NCBI GenBank assembly: GCA_035235625.1
Contig: CP141150.1
Location: forward strand, 34,008,756 to 34,072,755
Source: Saururus chinensis
Lineage: Eukaryota > Streptophyta > Magnoliopsida > Piperales > Saururaceae
Reading direction: 5' to 3'
Length of the DNA: 64,000 nucleotides
Below the pieces are notes generated by a model that worked only from the letters and a program-made list of their open reading frames with translations, was not told where the DNA came from and searched no databases. A program made the position numbers and the translations under genes. Positions 11,121 to 24,700 of the stretch are shown piece by piece (position 1 is the first letter of the stretch; the number at the start of each line of letters is the position of its first letter).

Positions 11121-11576
11121 TAGGGCTTAATCGAAAACCCAAACCTCAACCGATGCAGATGGAACCGACCCAAAATTGACCTGAGTTGGGTCGGGTCAAG
11201 TTCAAGAAAAAAATACTTAGGTAAATCTCAGGTTGGGTTGGGTCCAGTATATGAAAACCCATGAACTGACCCGAACCGACCCAAGTTCCTAATTAACTTA
11301 TAAAATCATATTTGATCTTAGGTATATGAATTTTTATATTTTTTTATTGATAAAATTAATTTAATATAATGTCAAATTAGATTAAATTATTGAAACCAAC
11401 CCGACCCAAGATACAATCTTAGTTCTTATTTTGGTTCTCGGGTATTATTTCGGGTCGAGTCAGGTCCAAAAATTTTCGATTCTTATCTTGGGTCGGGTCG
11501 GTTTCAAGGAACTTAGTTCCTATCTAGGGTCGAGTCTTGCAAAACCTGACCTAACTTGACCCGAGATGCAGCCCTA
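11121..11576. mobile_element. hAT-type MITE with 8-bp target duplication
   Basis: A 456-bp element has ends TAGGGCT and AGCCCTA and is flanked by the perfect 8-bp duplication AGCACAAG (11113-11120 and 11577-11584), diagnostic of hAT insertion. The interior carries many GGGTCGGGT / ACCCGACCC words in both orientations around an AT-rich core. It has no reading frame of interest, so it is non-autonomous. Confidence 0.88.
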
Positions 11577-14401
11577 AGCACAAGGGCGGGCAAGGGAGTG
11601 GAAATGGCAAAATCAGAGATAAGACATGGAGCCGTAATTGTCGAAGGCATTAAAGTAGTGATGGCCCACAAGAATGAACTTCAATGCACCAAACAGAGTC
11701 CAAAGTACGAAAGAACTTTTAATTTTTTTCTCTTTTGTCATTAAAGTTTTAAATTAATTCTGAAATTATCCTAAATGCCATCTTGTGAGATCACCAAACA
11801 AATAACATATTTACAAAATTAACAATCAATGTACTATTACATGTACATTTATTTTCGGAATGTTTGGTACTGGGACACTTGAACCCCACTGGCTTGCTGG
11901 TGAAGATGGATGAACTTGATCGTTGCAAAGTCTGGTGTACCTTTGTAAGTACCTTCCGGGTGTGGCCCGTCTTGCATGAGCTAGAGGAGAGGCAGGACAT
12001 TGGTGGAAACATGAGCCACAGGGATGAGGCAGTTGGCAAAGAGGATTTCCCTCTTCCCGCTGGTGAAGAGATTGGAATGGGCTGGTAAGAAGGGGTTTTC
12101 GTGTTGTTGGAGATCAATTTTGAAAAGGTTGTTTAAAGGAAACATGACTTAGGAGTAAGGGTTTTCCCTCACGTCCATAAGCCACTATGCCCGGCTTAAT
12201 GCAACCATACCTACATATTAACAAATTAAATTAACAAAAGCAGATCACAAACTAGATCATACAAGCAGTTACAACCTTGTATATATTAGCCACTGCCATA
12301 TGGCTAAGAAGGTCTGACCATTTCAACAAATGGGAGATCTAGATAATCTGGTCCACCAATACTCAGATTAAGCACATACATGTTGGTTGTTGTCACGGGG
12401 ACAAAGCCATTCTAGCATTTGCTCCAGTGATATGGCTTCACCGCATCTTGCGGCTAGCAGGCAACTCTTGTCTTTCCCTCATGTATGCGTAGAAGGAAAA
12501 TCAGCCTACAATACCAACAAACAATGTGCAAAGGCTCCAACCCAAGCTTTATTGTTAGAAATTCTAAGTAACATAAAAATGATGAGGAAAGAGCTACCTA
12601 AATGCCTAAATCAGCCCATACTATCATGACTCGGATTTTTAAAAGCCTTTTTAAATAACATTAATGGTAAGTCGCGAGAATTTTTTTTTACTTTCTTAAG
12701 TACAAAACAAATTATTTGATTAAATATTCAGGTCATGATAATTGGGGTTCATAAATATGAATATCAAATCATATGATATTATTATATATCTCAAAAATCC
12801 AAAAAGAATAGCATATCCATTTAAGTACAAATTTGTCATCCATCTAAAAAAAAAAAACTAAGTTGTCTCTCATGCCAAAGATAAACTTACCTACCGGAAT
12901 TGCAGAAACGAGTAACTGCATCCCATGCTCATCAATTCTTATCTCACTTGTTGTTGCCTAGAGGACATGCAACCAACCAAATTAAACAAAACAACAATCG
13001 AACCTCTCCTCAAGAGAAGAGCTTCCAAAATGACAAAAGGTTTTATTAATATTTTTTGGATCTAGTCAACATCACCCGATGTTAGTTGCATACGTACTCA
13101 TCATGCAACATCTCCAATGTTTCCAACAAGATCGGATCAAGATGTAGTTCTACCTAAAACTACATTATCCTAAAAAACATAACATCACACATGCAATGTT
13201 TAAGTATTTTCAACCAACCTATATTTTATGCAAGTCATTTAATTGTTCCACTTTTTTAATTAAAATAACAATATCAAACAATGTTATTAATGATCTCACA
13301 ACCCTTGTTCAATAATTAATACTATCAAATCTGTATACACTCAGAGATAACTCGACTTTCGAAGAAATCCCCAAATATAGGACTCCAATATTGGCGTAAA
13401 CTGCTTAACAGCAGCTTAACCCAAATCCCCCGGGCTCTCAATAGCTTGCCACGAATGTGGAGAAGAGGATTTCAATTGTGCTCATTGACACAGATTGGCA
13501 AGAAGCACAAACCTTCCATGATGCTCATACAACTCCGCTTTTCATATTCACTATATGGTCCTATGAAGATCTGCAAGAAACCCGTGGTAGAGACCTCACT
13601 AGCCAATGCCCAAACCGTCGTGGCAATGAAGAAAGTGTACAAATATCACAATCTCCACACTCCCAACTTAGGGAGAAAATGTCTTCTAAGATATTATTAA
13701 TGTAATTATAGAAGCCTAAGGTCTTTACGACCATTGATTTCCCCAAACATTCAAAACATAGACTAGATTCTTTTCATCCAGTCAAGTAATTGCTCAACCA
13801 TTTAGGTCATCTTCACCTTGTTAATCGGCACAATAAATAGCTCATCTACTGAGCTATGACTTAGAAAACATCCACAAACCCTAATAGTCTCTACGAGACT
13901 AAGGTAAACTCCCATAACTACCCTCGGTTCATTAACCAAGGTAACATTCTATGTCAGGGCCCCATTCACTTCATGAACTGGTCACAAACCTTATTGAGGG
14001 TATTTTAGTCTTTATCTTAATTAGATGTTCTCCCCCTAATCTAACGGTAACAAATATCTCTTAATTAAACTTTATTAATCTTAAATTACCAATATAAATT
14101 AACACATCAATAATAAAAACATGCATCGGAATAATCAACATAAATAACATGAAGTCATAACATGGCATAAATAATAAATGGAGGCCCATTTCACTCATTT
14201 GTAGGGATAGGGCTTAGTGAATTTATGCCCAAAAATATAAATAACTCTAACGCCTCATGCAAATTACGTATATAATACCCTAGTAGATAGATACACTCAG
14301 TTGCAGACACATGTAAAGCACTGCCTTAAGCTTTGAGAATTGGGTTATTCCCCTTGTATCCCATGACACTGTGACTTGTAAAGGTCTTCATGTTGCCTAA
14401 T
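11577..14401. other. Intergenic DNA without a supported gene
   Basis: Several short ORFs of 60-110 codons (for example around 11790-12117 and 13446-13746) overlap one another on both strands and have no family features. The composition and the absence of splice-consistent exons suggest decayed repeats. Confidence 0.4.
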
Positions 14402-16389
14402 TGTCACACCCCTTCCATTTGAAGCTATTTAACATCATTATTGCGTACCTTAACGCTTGGTAGATATGTTATTTGTTTCAACGAAAACGGAACATACTAC
14501 CCATAAGGGCATTAGGGTAATTCTACCACTTGGGGGTATACTAACCTCCCTTGGGTCATTCTGGTCATCTTGCTTCCCTTCTATTGATCTTCAGTCATTG
14601 ACCTCTAAGAAGGCTCCACTCTCAAACTTACTCGTGTTTCCATTCACACGAATGTGGGCGGTTCACTCAAAGGGGTATTTCTATTATTTTGATCAAGGTT
14701 TTATTGACATCTAATGGGTCCAAAATTGGTCTCAAGGGTACTACTTGATGTCATGGACTTGGTGTAATTTTCTTGGCATTTACCAAGGTCGTGAACCCCT
14801 TGAACCGACCTTAATTAACTTAACAGTTTACCCTTAACCCAAGGGGCAAAATAGTTAATTATCCACTACTGGGATTTTTCTCACTATATGGTTTGGTCTA
14901 TACTTAGTGTCCACATTAAGCTCTTACTGGGGATTTTTAAAATTTTTAAATCCATTCACATGCCTCTGAATCGGAGCTCTTAAGTCGGGTAAGTGAATAT
15001 TACACGATAATTTAACTATAAGGGGTAAAAGGGTCATTTTATGGGCTTTAAGATTTTTTCCTATTTGAAACTTTGTCAAGAGGCTCGTGAAGTCTTTGGG
15101 TCCAATTGTAATTTTTACAATTTTTTTGGAAATCTACAACCTACTGAACATGACCCAGGCACGAATCCAAAATGTCTTCCCCAGTGATGGCCAGAGGCCT
15201 TCCTGGCCTCTGGCGGCAACGCCATTGGACACGCTACTGGGAAGGGCAAGGCTGACCAAATCACTCCCTTGAGGCAATTCGGATGGCCCTGGCCTGGCAG
15301 CCGGCGGGTGGCCGGCCAGAGGCCAAAGGCCACCTTTTTTCTGATCTAGTCTCTCTCTCTGGGTAGTGCCGCAGGCTAATTCAATGGCCGCCATGACCAA
15401 GCATGAGGCTAGGCCTGGTCAGATCGCCGCCAAGCGGCGGATTTGACTGGCCTAGCCCCACCTCTGTCACATGGCCATTGGTCATTCCATGGCTAAAACG
15501 CTATAACCCCTTCTCTGTAACAAAATATTCACCGCTGGTTGTCGCCGCAGCTGCCTTGGCTGGCCACAGGGCTAGGTCTAGTCGGTCCACTGTCAAGAGG
15601 CGAATCAGACCACCCTAGCCTTGAGTCCAGCCGGTGACTTGCCGGCCTCCATTGAAAAAGGACTGGCCAGCCATCGGTCGACATACTCACAATTAGAAAT
15701 CACTATTTCACAAAAAAATATGAACAGTGATTGCAAAAGCCAACTATTTATTAAAATTACGAAAACAGTGATTACATAAATCATTGTTCATGTAAATTAT
15801 GTTTAACAAAAATACCTACAAACCCGACTTGAAGACTAAGATAATGATCTTACCTCAATTGCCGAGTTGTCGTCGATCCACGACCACCGGAACCATGTTG
15901 GAGCCTAAAATTTCATCGGCGGCTCCTCCACCTTCCCTTAACAATCAAAGCTAACCCCCCTTTCATTAGCCCTAATTAACCTTTTTATAGGCATGGGGAT
16001 TAGGGTTCCTAATCCTCTTAGAAGTTGGTCCAGCACCTCCTCTATTCGACAACCTATTTGGCCCTCAAAATTAATTTTTTTACTTAAATTAATCGGGTCT
16101 GTATCATATCGTAACTTAAATGAACAATTCGCGCGTCCAATTCGGGTAAATGGGCCTTGTGTGTTATGTTTAACTTCAAATAGTTGTATCTCCTTCATCT
16201 AAACTCCGATTTGCACGTTCTTGGTGGTGTTTCGAAGATCTTTCTATCTAATTTTCATTCATATATGTTCAACTATCAGTTCCAAGTTCCAACTAATGAT
16301 CAAGTTATTCCCACAAGACGACCAAGGGGTCAAATACCCTAATTTCTACGTGGAGACTTTGGGAATTTAGAAAATTCCCGAATGTTACA
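14402..16389 (-). mobile_element. Candidate solo LTR (Gypsy-like), fossil
   Basis: On the minus strand this 2.0 kb block begins TGTAACATTCGGG and ends GGGGTGTGACA, which are typical Gypsy LTR termini. It includes a GC-rich middle part (15170-15680). Neither flank shows a primer binding site or polypurine tract, hence solo LTR rather than a full element. No target duplication could be recognised, so the call is moderate and the element probably old. Confidence 0.5.
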
Positions 16390-16780
16390 CATACAACCTC
16401 TCTTATATAGACCCAGCCTTAGCTAAGTTTTAGTACAACTAGGAAACATGAATCCCACCCATACAAGGAGTTTTGCTCCCTCTCAAACTTTCCCCCATAA
16501 GGCATTCCTCCCCAAACCAGTAAGAGGGGAATCTAGGCTCCGAGTCCCGCTAGGAGCCTTCATGCAACAACCCCAAGATAGTCTAGGTAACTTGAAAGAG
16601 TACTCCAAAATAAGGAAAAAATCATATTATATTAATATGAAGGCTTCACAGAATGGCTAGCTCATTCCTCCTTGACAACCAATAGATTTTGCACTTACTA
16701 TAGCTTTTATAATAAATGGTGAACCAACTATACACACTAAATCAACAAACAAAAAAGACGACAAGAAAAAAAATTGTGTC
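16390..16780. other. Intergenic DNA without a gene
   Basis: No supported coding region. A 70-residue ORF at 16448-16660 has no recognised feature. Confidence 0.35.
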
Positions 16781-16785
16781 TATTT

Positions 16786-18330
16786 TTACTTCAAATAGAT
16801 AAATGAGATATCAATATTTAAGGGGAAGTAAATCAAGTTGTGGACACTGACAGGTAAGCTGCCAGCTAGCCCTATGTTGTGGAATTGTAGCTCCCCAGAT
16901 ATTCTCCACATGAGATCCACTAAGGTCTCATCATTATCAAGGATGTCAAACTCATTCTCAAGGTCATCCTTAATCTTGCGCTTCACCGCAATTCCTCCCT
17001 CGCATAGGATGTTAGCTTGGAAGGATCATTTTCTTGCTGCTCATGTCCATCCTTCAAAAGAAAAGAGAGTATTAGAATTGATGCATCCAATCTACATAAA
17101 TAGGGTATTTAAAGTGTTACATAGGTTGTAAGAAGCTTACCACAAGTGCCTTAAGGTCAATGATGGGCACCATGACTGGTCGGTAATATGTAGAGTCAGA
17201 TGGATTTGCAATAATAATATGGAAGTTAGTAGAGGCCTCACCCTCCACCTCCACAACCTACCTGAGGGGCAGATTCCTTATCCTTTGCGGCAATGTTAGC
17301 TATAAGCTAATTCAATCATTCAGGCTCCTTGCCAGTGGTCTCAAGTACCTCTGCTGGAGGGGGCATATCAATTTGTCCTTCTTCATTTTGGGGGATGCGA
17401 GGTTGGTCAATGGGAGAGGACATCACTTTTTTAAATTGGCTATATTGGAAGACTAGAATATGAGGGAGATGAGAGGAGGAAGGTGTCTCATCAATGCCCT
17501 CAACCAACATCCTCCACTGTAATGGTGACTTTATTGCTTTTGTCTTGAAGCGGGTATTGAACAAGTGGGGAGAAACTAGTTCATCATCATGCATAGGTAC
17601 TATCCGTGGGGCACTGCTCCGGTAGTCATCTTTACTTTAAGGGCATTCTCAAGCACCTTGCACTGTTGTTGGGAGTAGATTTCCCTTTGTTATTTGTAAT
17701 TCAAGTTGTTGTTTTCCTCTCTCAATCGCATGTTGACATTATATTTGTCTTGAAAGTTATACAACAACTATTGTATCGACTCATCATGAGCCTCCAAAGT
17801 GAGCCCTCCTTTTGAAAGTAGGGCCCGCACCTCTGTCAACCTCATGTCTCCCTAGGGGTTATGGACTTTGAGAAGGCTCTTGATGCATTTGTTGAGGAGG
17901 ACTATGATGTTGTGGAGTGCTCATACGTCAAGGAGGGATCCGCTGCAGCTGAGAATCATGAGATCCCTCCCCATGTAGATGTGTCGTGGTGCTTGAGCTT
18001 ATTGGAGGTGTCCCCTATGGGTGGGAGTCAAGGGATGTACCTCCATGCAGGTAGGTAAGAGGGCTCATGTTTCTCGTAGAGGTCCTCGGTGGTAGTGGTT
18101 ATGGGATGCCACCTCATGCACATGTGGAAGAGGTCTCATGTCTCGAGGGCGGTTATGCTCCAATTGGCTCATGTTGTCTTCTCGATGGGATCATTGGTTG
18201 GGGGAGGGGGGATACCTCATCACCTGCTCTTCACACTCCATCGTCAAATTCTCGGCCACTCACTTGTGCACCTCTCGATCCCCTCAATAGAAGGAGATAT
18301 GTTGAAGTGTTGAAGTGCTAGTATTGGAAG
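16786..18330 (-). other. Degraded coding-like stretch, unrecognised
   Basis: The minus strand contains several unconnected ORFs with protein-like composition. One lies at 16786-16986 (acidic, with KDDLENEFDILDNDETLVDL). Another, 92 codons, lies at 17316-17594 and ends in a Pro/Glu-rich tail. Upstream, 17860-18300 carries repeated His/Pro/Met-rich phrases. I do not recognise the family; a transposon-derived gene remnant is the likeliest explanation. I cannot rule out that the plus-strand ORFs are the real ones. Confidence 0.25.
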
Positions 18331-18391
18331 GGAAACACATACCAAAAGTCTATGTGAGAAGTACAATACATACATATGAAAGCAAATCACA

Positions 18392-18412
18392 CCCCCCCCC
18401 CCCCCCCCCCCC
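18392..18412. repeat. Poly-C tract (21 C)
   Basis: An uninterrupted run of 21 cytosines, preceded by CACA and followed by ACCC. Such tracts are length-unstable and difficult to sequence, so the exact count is uncertain. Confidence 0.9.
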
Positions 18413-18931
18413 ACCCAATTCAAAGGACAATCGAAAGGTGAAATCAATACGCAAAATCTAATGGCGAAAACCGAATAGAAGGAAAGGACGCTTACTTGCT
18501 TGTAGGATGCCATTCGGGCGGGAGCTGAAAAATCTTCGCTTGATGGGAGACGGGCCAAGGATGCAGCCGGGTCAGAGAGGAAAGCCGAGCCAGAGAGAAG
18601 AGTGCATCAAAGCAGGGAGGAGAGCTGAGCAGAGAAAAGAGTTGGGTGAGGAGAAAAGTGGGGTGGAGAGAAGAGCAGGGCGGAGCGATATTGGGGCAGA
18701 GGGGAGCATTGGGGATGTTGTGGCAAAGGATTAGATGGGCTGGGAAGAAATGGCTAGCGAAAGTGACTAAACATTGTGCGGATGTCGAGGCATATTTGTA
18801 AACTTTTCAAAAGAGAGATGATTCGTTCTTATATTTTTACAAAACTCATCCTTATTCTTGTTTTTTCTACAAAAATCATGCTCAATTTGGATAACATTTC
18901 TCCTTTATGCCTAAAAAAATTTCCCCAAAAT
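18413..18931. other. Purine-rich intergenic DNA
   Basis: 18500-18735 is strongly GA-rich (GAGAGAAGAG, GGGAGGAGAG). The Lys/Glu/Arg/Gly ORF there mirrors this composition and is not supported as a gene. Confidence 0.4.
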
Positions 18932-19100
18932 GATTTGGCATACACCTAAGTCTGTCCAGCAAAACTCTCCAACTAGGTTTTAGTTGGGTAGAACATGTTA
19001 GCCTCAAAAAATACTCACTTAAGCCCACATTTTATGTCTAATCAAAACCCAGTTACAGAGTTTTATTAAGTTATCTTAATAATGCGACACTGATGTCAAT
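18932..19100. repeat. 150-bp dispersed repeat, copy 1
   Basis: It shares GCATACACC, CCAACTAGGTTTTAGTTG, CACTTAAGCCCACATTTT and GAGTTTTATTAAG with two further copies at 26431-26575 and 26628-26800. All three are in the same orientation. The consensus carries the CTAGGTTTTGGTTG and CAATCAAAACC phrases as imperfect inverted repeats, so a MITE-like origin is possible. Confidence 0.65.
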
Positions 19101-21700
19101 GCATGTCCATAAGTGTTGTAGCTACTTTATTGTAAACACACTGTTGAATATTTGCCTCTTAAAAAAGGAAGAAAAAAGAATTGTTATTTCATAATATTTG
19201 GTACTAGGAGGTCAGCCGATGGTTCTTGTATAAAACCCAATTATGTGAGCTTGGGTTCATGTAGTGATATTTCGATCTAACAATACACATAATTCATTGG
19301 GCAGATCAAAGAGAACAACATCATTCACATAACAACAAACCATCAAACGGATCCTCGCAGCGCCAACGAGCGTGAAAAGGATCCAACATGAAGCCACAAA
19401 GACTGCAAAACCATCTGGATCTTCATAGTTGGGGTAATGTTACAATGCTCCTCATCCTCCGCCACCTTCTACTGCTGCCATGCAAGAAAAACCAAAAAAA
19501 AAAACAGCTAGGCAATCCTGAATGTGATCGGTTTAAATGGATCATGACTCAAAAAACATAGGGAGAAGGCTTTGTTAGCAAAGCTAAGCACTTGCATGTT
19601 CTTCCTCACTTCATATTCCTTCCTTTGGTCTATCTAGCTAGATCCCTCTGACTGGGTGGCCGGTAGACTATGCTGTGGTACGTGACTGTAGTGGGGCCTG
19701 CTAAAGGGTGGATATAGTGTGTGTCCTAGAAGTGGGAAAGCACTATGCAGCGCCTGAGGGTAAGGAGAAAGAGAAGGCTCTGGATATAATTATTATTTTT
19801 ATATATTTTTATTAAAATATTACAATCAGCAACCGAAGCCTTTCAGATCAAGTGGAAGTCTATCTATAATGTGAATAAGATATATGTGGTCTTACAATCA
19901 GTCAATTACAAGGGCTTGACCAAGAAAGTAACAAATGTTAAGTACTGGTGCTTTAATCGGTCCTTTCCTCATCAAGTTCTTTTCCAGCCGGGGTCATGTT
20001 ATGATGTTGGGAAATACGCTCTAGACTTTCATTGCTGCTTTTGTTCATTCTCACCGAAGAGCATAAATAATAACGAAATATTTTTAATGCTAAGAAACAT
20101 TTCTTTGTCGTAACAAGAGAAGTATTTATTATGATCTGTACTACCAATGAGCCTAAAGTAAGTCAGATATAAGAGTTGATGATATTTAAGTTCAATGATA
20201 GCATTAGTGTTACTTACACTAATATTACATTGACGCAAATATACACTAGGGTATTTGCCGTTGATCTCATGGATGAGAGGCACTTGTGTTTGTCTTATGC
20301 TAGGCTCAATGTGAGTAGGGAGTAAAAAAAATACTTCCCTTATCAAGAGGTCTTTTGTTATGACTTATGCGTCTATACTCTACTAAAGAAGGTGTTACAC
20401 TTTTCTCTTCTCTGAAAAAGTAAAAACTCAAACTCAAGCTGTTAGGACTCTCTGGATTAATGACACACCTAATGATTGAACGCACTTAACATGAAAACAT
20501 GACATGCCCGACTAAAAAAATTTGTCTCCTTTGTGCTTATGGTGGGGTTCTTGTCCTGTCACCATCGGATCTCGATCCAAACGACCTGTTATGCCTTTTT
20601 GGTGGTCAAGTTTTGGTTTTGATGATGAAAACATACTCAATGATGGTGCATAATTATTTGAGTTGGAATATATTTGAAACTAGTATCATTGCTTTAACTA
20701 TCATTCTTATTTTAGAACAATATAAGTTGATTGGCAAAATGAGCTTTTTCTGGTTACGTAGAAATTTAATTTTTGAGTACCTTAAATTGCCGCTACATGG
20801 TATTAGAAGAAGTTAGAAAAACTATCGGGACATAGCCCACATCAATATTCTAATAAAACTCTGATTCTACTAAAAATGTTGTGTAGTTTAGCTCAACTTG
20901 GAGTTTTTGCGGAGTCTTACTACATTTGATATTTATAAACACAAATGAGAAACTATATAAAGCAATCAACTAAAATAAGTATATATATTAAATATTTAGT
21001 TTAATGACCACAAAAAGAATATTTATGAAAAATATTCTTATTTTATATACCAGCATTAGATATACATAATGGAGTTTTATTTGTATCAAAATATATAATC
21101 TCAAAATCTTATTAGAGTTTCCCATAGGCAACTCTGTTTCAAAACTTATGGAGTTGAGTCAAAATAGAATTTGAACACTATGATTGATAATTATATTACG
21201 CCACAAGTAATAATCTTGCTAAAAAGTATCAATAAATTTTAATAGTTTTATCAATATATACAATTTTCTTGTCAAGAACATAAAGATAAGTATCCCTCTA
21301 CGACATAATCAGCTTAATTATGTTGGTTTGACAATCCAAAATAAAACTAAAAATGTCCAACAAAGATCAAACTATCTTTTTAAGTCAAAATAACATAAAT
21401 GTAAAAATGAACAGTGATGAAAAAATACAATAACTAGCCATGTTCAACTTGCTCTTAATAAAGAAATGCCTCCTAGAAGTGATGAAGTCAAAAAGTACAT
21501 AAGTATGAGTTGATTTAATGTTCCAAATTTGAACCAAGACTACAGACATAGTCACTCCTCTAAAGTCATAGTAACTCATAATACATGACGAAAACTAAAA
21601 GAAATGTAAATATGAATAGTAATCACATGATATAGAGCATTCAGTTTTTCCCTATTTGACGCTCTAACTTTGCTTTGTTCACTACTAATTTGACGAAAAT
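19101..21700. other. Intergenic DNA downstream of the receptor-like gene
   Basis: No supported gene in 2.6 kb. 20535-20640 contains a phrase like CAAGTTTTGGTTTTGATGAT that is frequent at Copia LTRs, but no element could be delimited. 20820-21700 is AT-rich and must include the 3' untranslated region of the minus-strand gene that ends at 21701. Confidence 0.4.
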
Positions 21701-24700
21701 TCAATCTCTCAAGTTATCAAAAAAGCGAAAATAAGCAATCCTCCAGGAACTTTGGAGATCTAAAACTCCACAAATCCCCCAAAATCCAAACACAAACCTT
21801 GTTCCCATGCTAACATAAAACCATAACATATCTGAGTCATCATTTCTTTCTTTTGAAACATTGTTGCCTAGTAGTGTTGGACCTCTAGGTGATTCATCTC
21901 CTGGGCAGTCTAAAAGTGGTGGCCCACAAAGTTGCATGTTCCCTACATATATTGTTTGATCATCTAATGTGCGAAGTTGTTGGCCAGATGGAATCCTTCC
22001 AGACAAATTGTTGTATGACAAGTTCAAGTACTCCAAAAAATTCAAATTGACTATGGTGGTTGGGATTTCACCTGACAGGTTGTTCCATGATAAGTCCAAA
22101 GACTCCAGTTGGCTCAAGTTGCCTAGATTCATTAGCATTTTTCCTGACAAGTGGTTATGTGATAAGTTCAGGACAATTAATCCAAAGAGACCAAGTAATT
22201 CAAAAGGGATTTGGCTTGACAAGTTGTTTGATGAGAGATCAATACTTGTGACAAGGGAAATAGTCTTTGTGTATTCTTGCATCTGCCCATTCATTGAAAC
22301 ATCCAATCTCATTGGAATAACCTCACTTACCTCTACCCCTCCTAGAAAGTCAAACTTGTAGACAATAGTGACAATTGTCTTGTTTATCTGTTTCATGCTT
22401 GTCAAGTTCCCCAGGCTCTTGGGAATGGGTCCCTGCAAGAAATTTTCAGCTGCATCAAGCACATGCAGAGCTGCTAGATTTGACAATTCTGATGGAATTT
22501 GCCCTGTAAATGAATTGGCTCTCAAGCAGAGCACTCCAAGAACAGGAAAGCAGAGCACTCCAAGAACAGGAAAGCTATGCCCAATCCAAGCAGGAATATC
22601 TCCATCGAATTTGTTCTCCCCAATGTCGAGAATCTCAACACTCGTGCAATTTCTCAGTGAAGCTGGAAACCTACCAGATAAAGTGTTCTTTTCCAGGTGC
22701 ATTATTTTCAACCTATTTAGCAGAACCAAAGGCCATTCTATAGTCCCGAATAACCGATTTTCACTCAAATCAAGAACCTCCAGTTCTTCACTTCTTCCCA
22801 AGCTCATTGGTATTGTGCCGTGTAAATTATTTTTGGATAGGTCAAGTACTCCTAGTCCTTTGATTTCCCCAAGGATGGACGGAATGTTACCGCTGATTTC
22901 ATTCCCACCGGCGAATAACACTTTAATACAATCAAGACTGGTAATATTGCATAAATCAGCTGGTATGGGTCCCGCAAAATGATTGTTTGAAATGTCAAGT
23001 GTATCTATACTTCTTGACAAACAAGGTACAGGGCCTGAGAAAATGTTGTAACTCAAATCAATCTGAGTGAAATCTGAGAATGATGGGAATGGATTTGGCA
23101 GCTGGCCTTCGATCATATTGTTACTCAAGTCTAACCACCGGGTAATAAAAGTGTTATTCCAAAACCAAGAGGGTATACTAAAAATGAATGTGTTAGCCAT
23201 ATTTAAAGACACAATGCTTCCTTGATTTCTTAGCCAAGAAGGAAAACCAGAACCAAGATGACATGAGGTTAAATTTACAAAAGAAATGTCAAATGGAGGA
23301 ATCCAACTGGATGGAAGTTGAAACACCAATGAATTGGATGACAAGTCTAATATTTCAAGCGTACTCATGTTTTGGAAATGATCTTCAAAAACAGGGCCAT
23401 GTAGAAAATTTGAATTGAGATCAAGCTTGTACAAGTTAGAAAGTTGTCCTATTGCTGCTGGAAGAGTTCCATTTAATTGGTTATTTGACAAATCTAAGAT
23501 CGACAGAAATGACATAGATCCCAAGTAGTAAGGTATGGGTCCTGTTAGCTTAGAATTGCCAAGAGAAAGATATAATAACTTTTTAAGTGGGCAGAGCCAT
23601 TCAAGCTCCCCCCCTATCAAATTGTTATCTCTCAAATCAATGGTCTCTAGCTTCACGAGATTTCCTATCTCTTTTAGAATACTTCCATCAATCTTATTTT
23701 TTTGCAAATATAAATGCTTCAGACTCGTCAATTTTCCTATCTCTTTTAGAATACTTCCATCAATCTTGTTGTATGACAAATCTAAATACTTCAGGCTCGT
23801 CAATTTTCCTATCTCTTTTGGAATACTTCCATCAATTTTGTTGTATGACAAATCTAAATACTTCAGGCTCGTCAATTTTCCTATCTCCTTCGTGATGCCA
23901 CCCAAGATATTATTACCTGATAGATCTAGCTCTTGCAAGTTAGGAAGATTAGCCAGCCAATGCAGTACGCTTGAGTTGAGGCTGTTATATCTTAGATCAA
24001 CCACTCGCAGAGTTGTAGAATTTAGAACAGGTGGAATTGGGTCTATGTTTTCAAGGTTAGAATAAGACAAATGTAAATTCTCAAGACTAGGCATGGCATT
24101 AATAGAGTGTATCCAGTCAGGACTTACTGCAGAGAGGTTCATATAGTTCATCTCCAGGTGCTTGAGAGACAACATAGTTGGCAGCCACCGCAGGTCAACA
24201 GCACTGAGAAAGTGGTGATATTTGTTGGAAGAGATATCCAATACTTGAAGGGTGGAGAGATTTCCAAGTTCTTTTGAAACCATGCCACTGAATCCAGCAT
24301 ACGATAAGCTCAGATACTGAAGCTCCTCCATGGAGCCTAAGAAGCCCGGGATCGGAATTCCGTCGAATGTATTCAAGCTCAGATCCAAGTGATGGAGATG
24401 TTTCAGCTGGACCAGAGCTGGGTCTAGCTGACCACTCAAGTTCCAGCAGCCATAGTCTCTGGGATCCAGACCATATTCCATGATGATAACAGAGCAGCTA
24501 AAGCCCGCACTGCAAACAGAGCAAGGGCTGTGGAAATCCAGCTTGGTGACATGCCCGGTCTTGTTGTCGCAGGTGATTCCTGCCCATGTGCAGCAGTTTG
24601 GGCCGTCATCCCACGATGCTAGGTGCTGTAAGGGGTCCTTGAGACCTCTCCTGAGTTTAATGAGAGCTTCGCGCTCTGAAGAAATGCAAGCAGAAGCATA

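Noticed and set aside
21969-22982. Plus-strand ORFs of 130 and 204 codons inside the RLP gene
   Set aside because: They are antisense shadows of the leucine-rich repeat coding sequence, with repeated phrases mirroring the LRR period.
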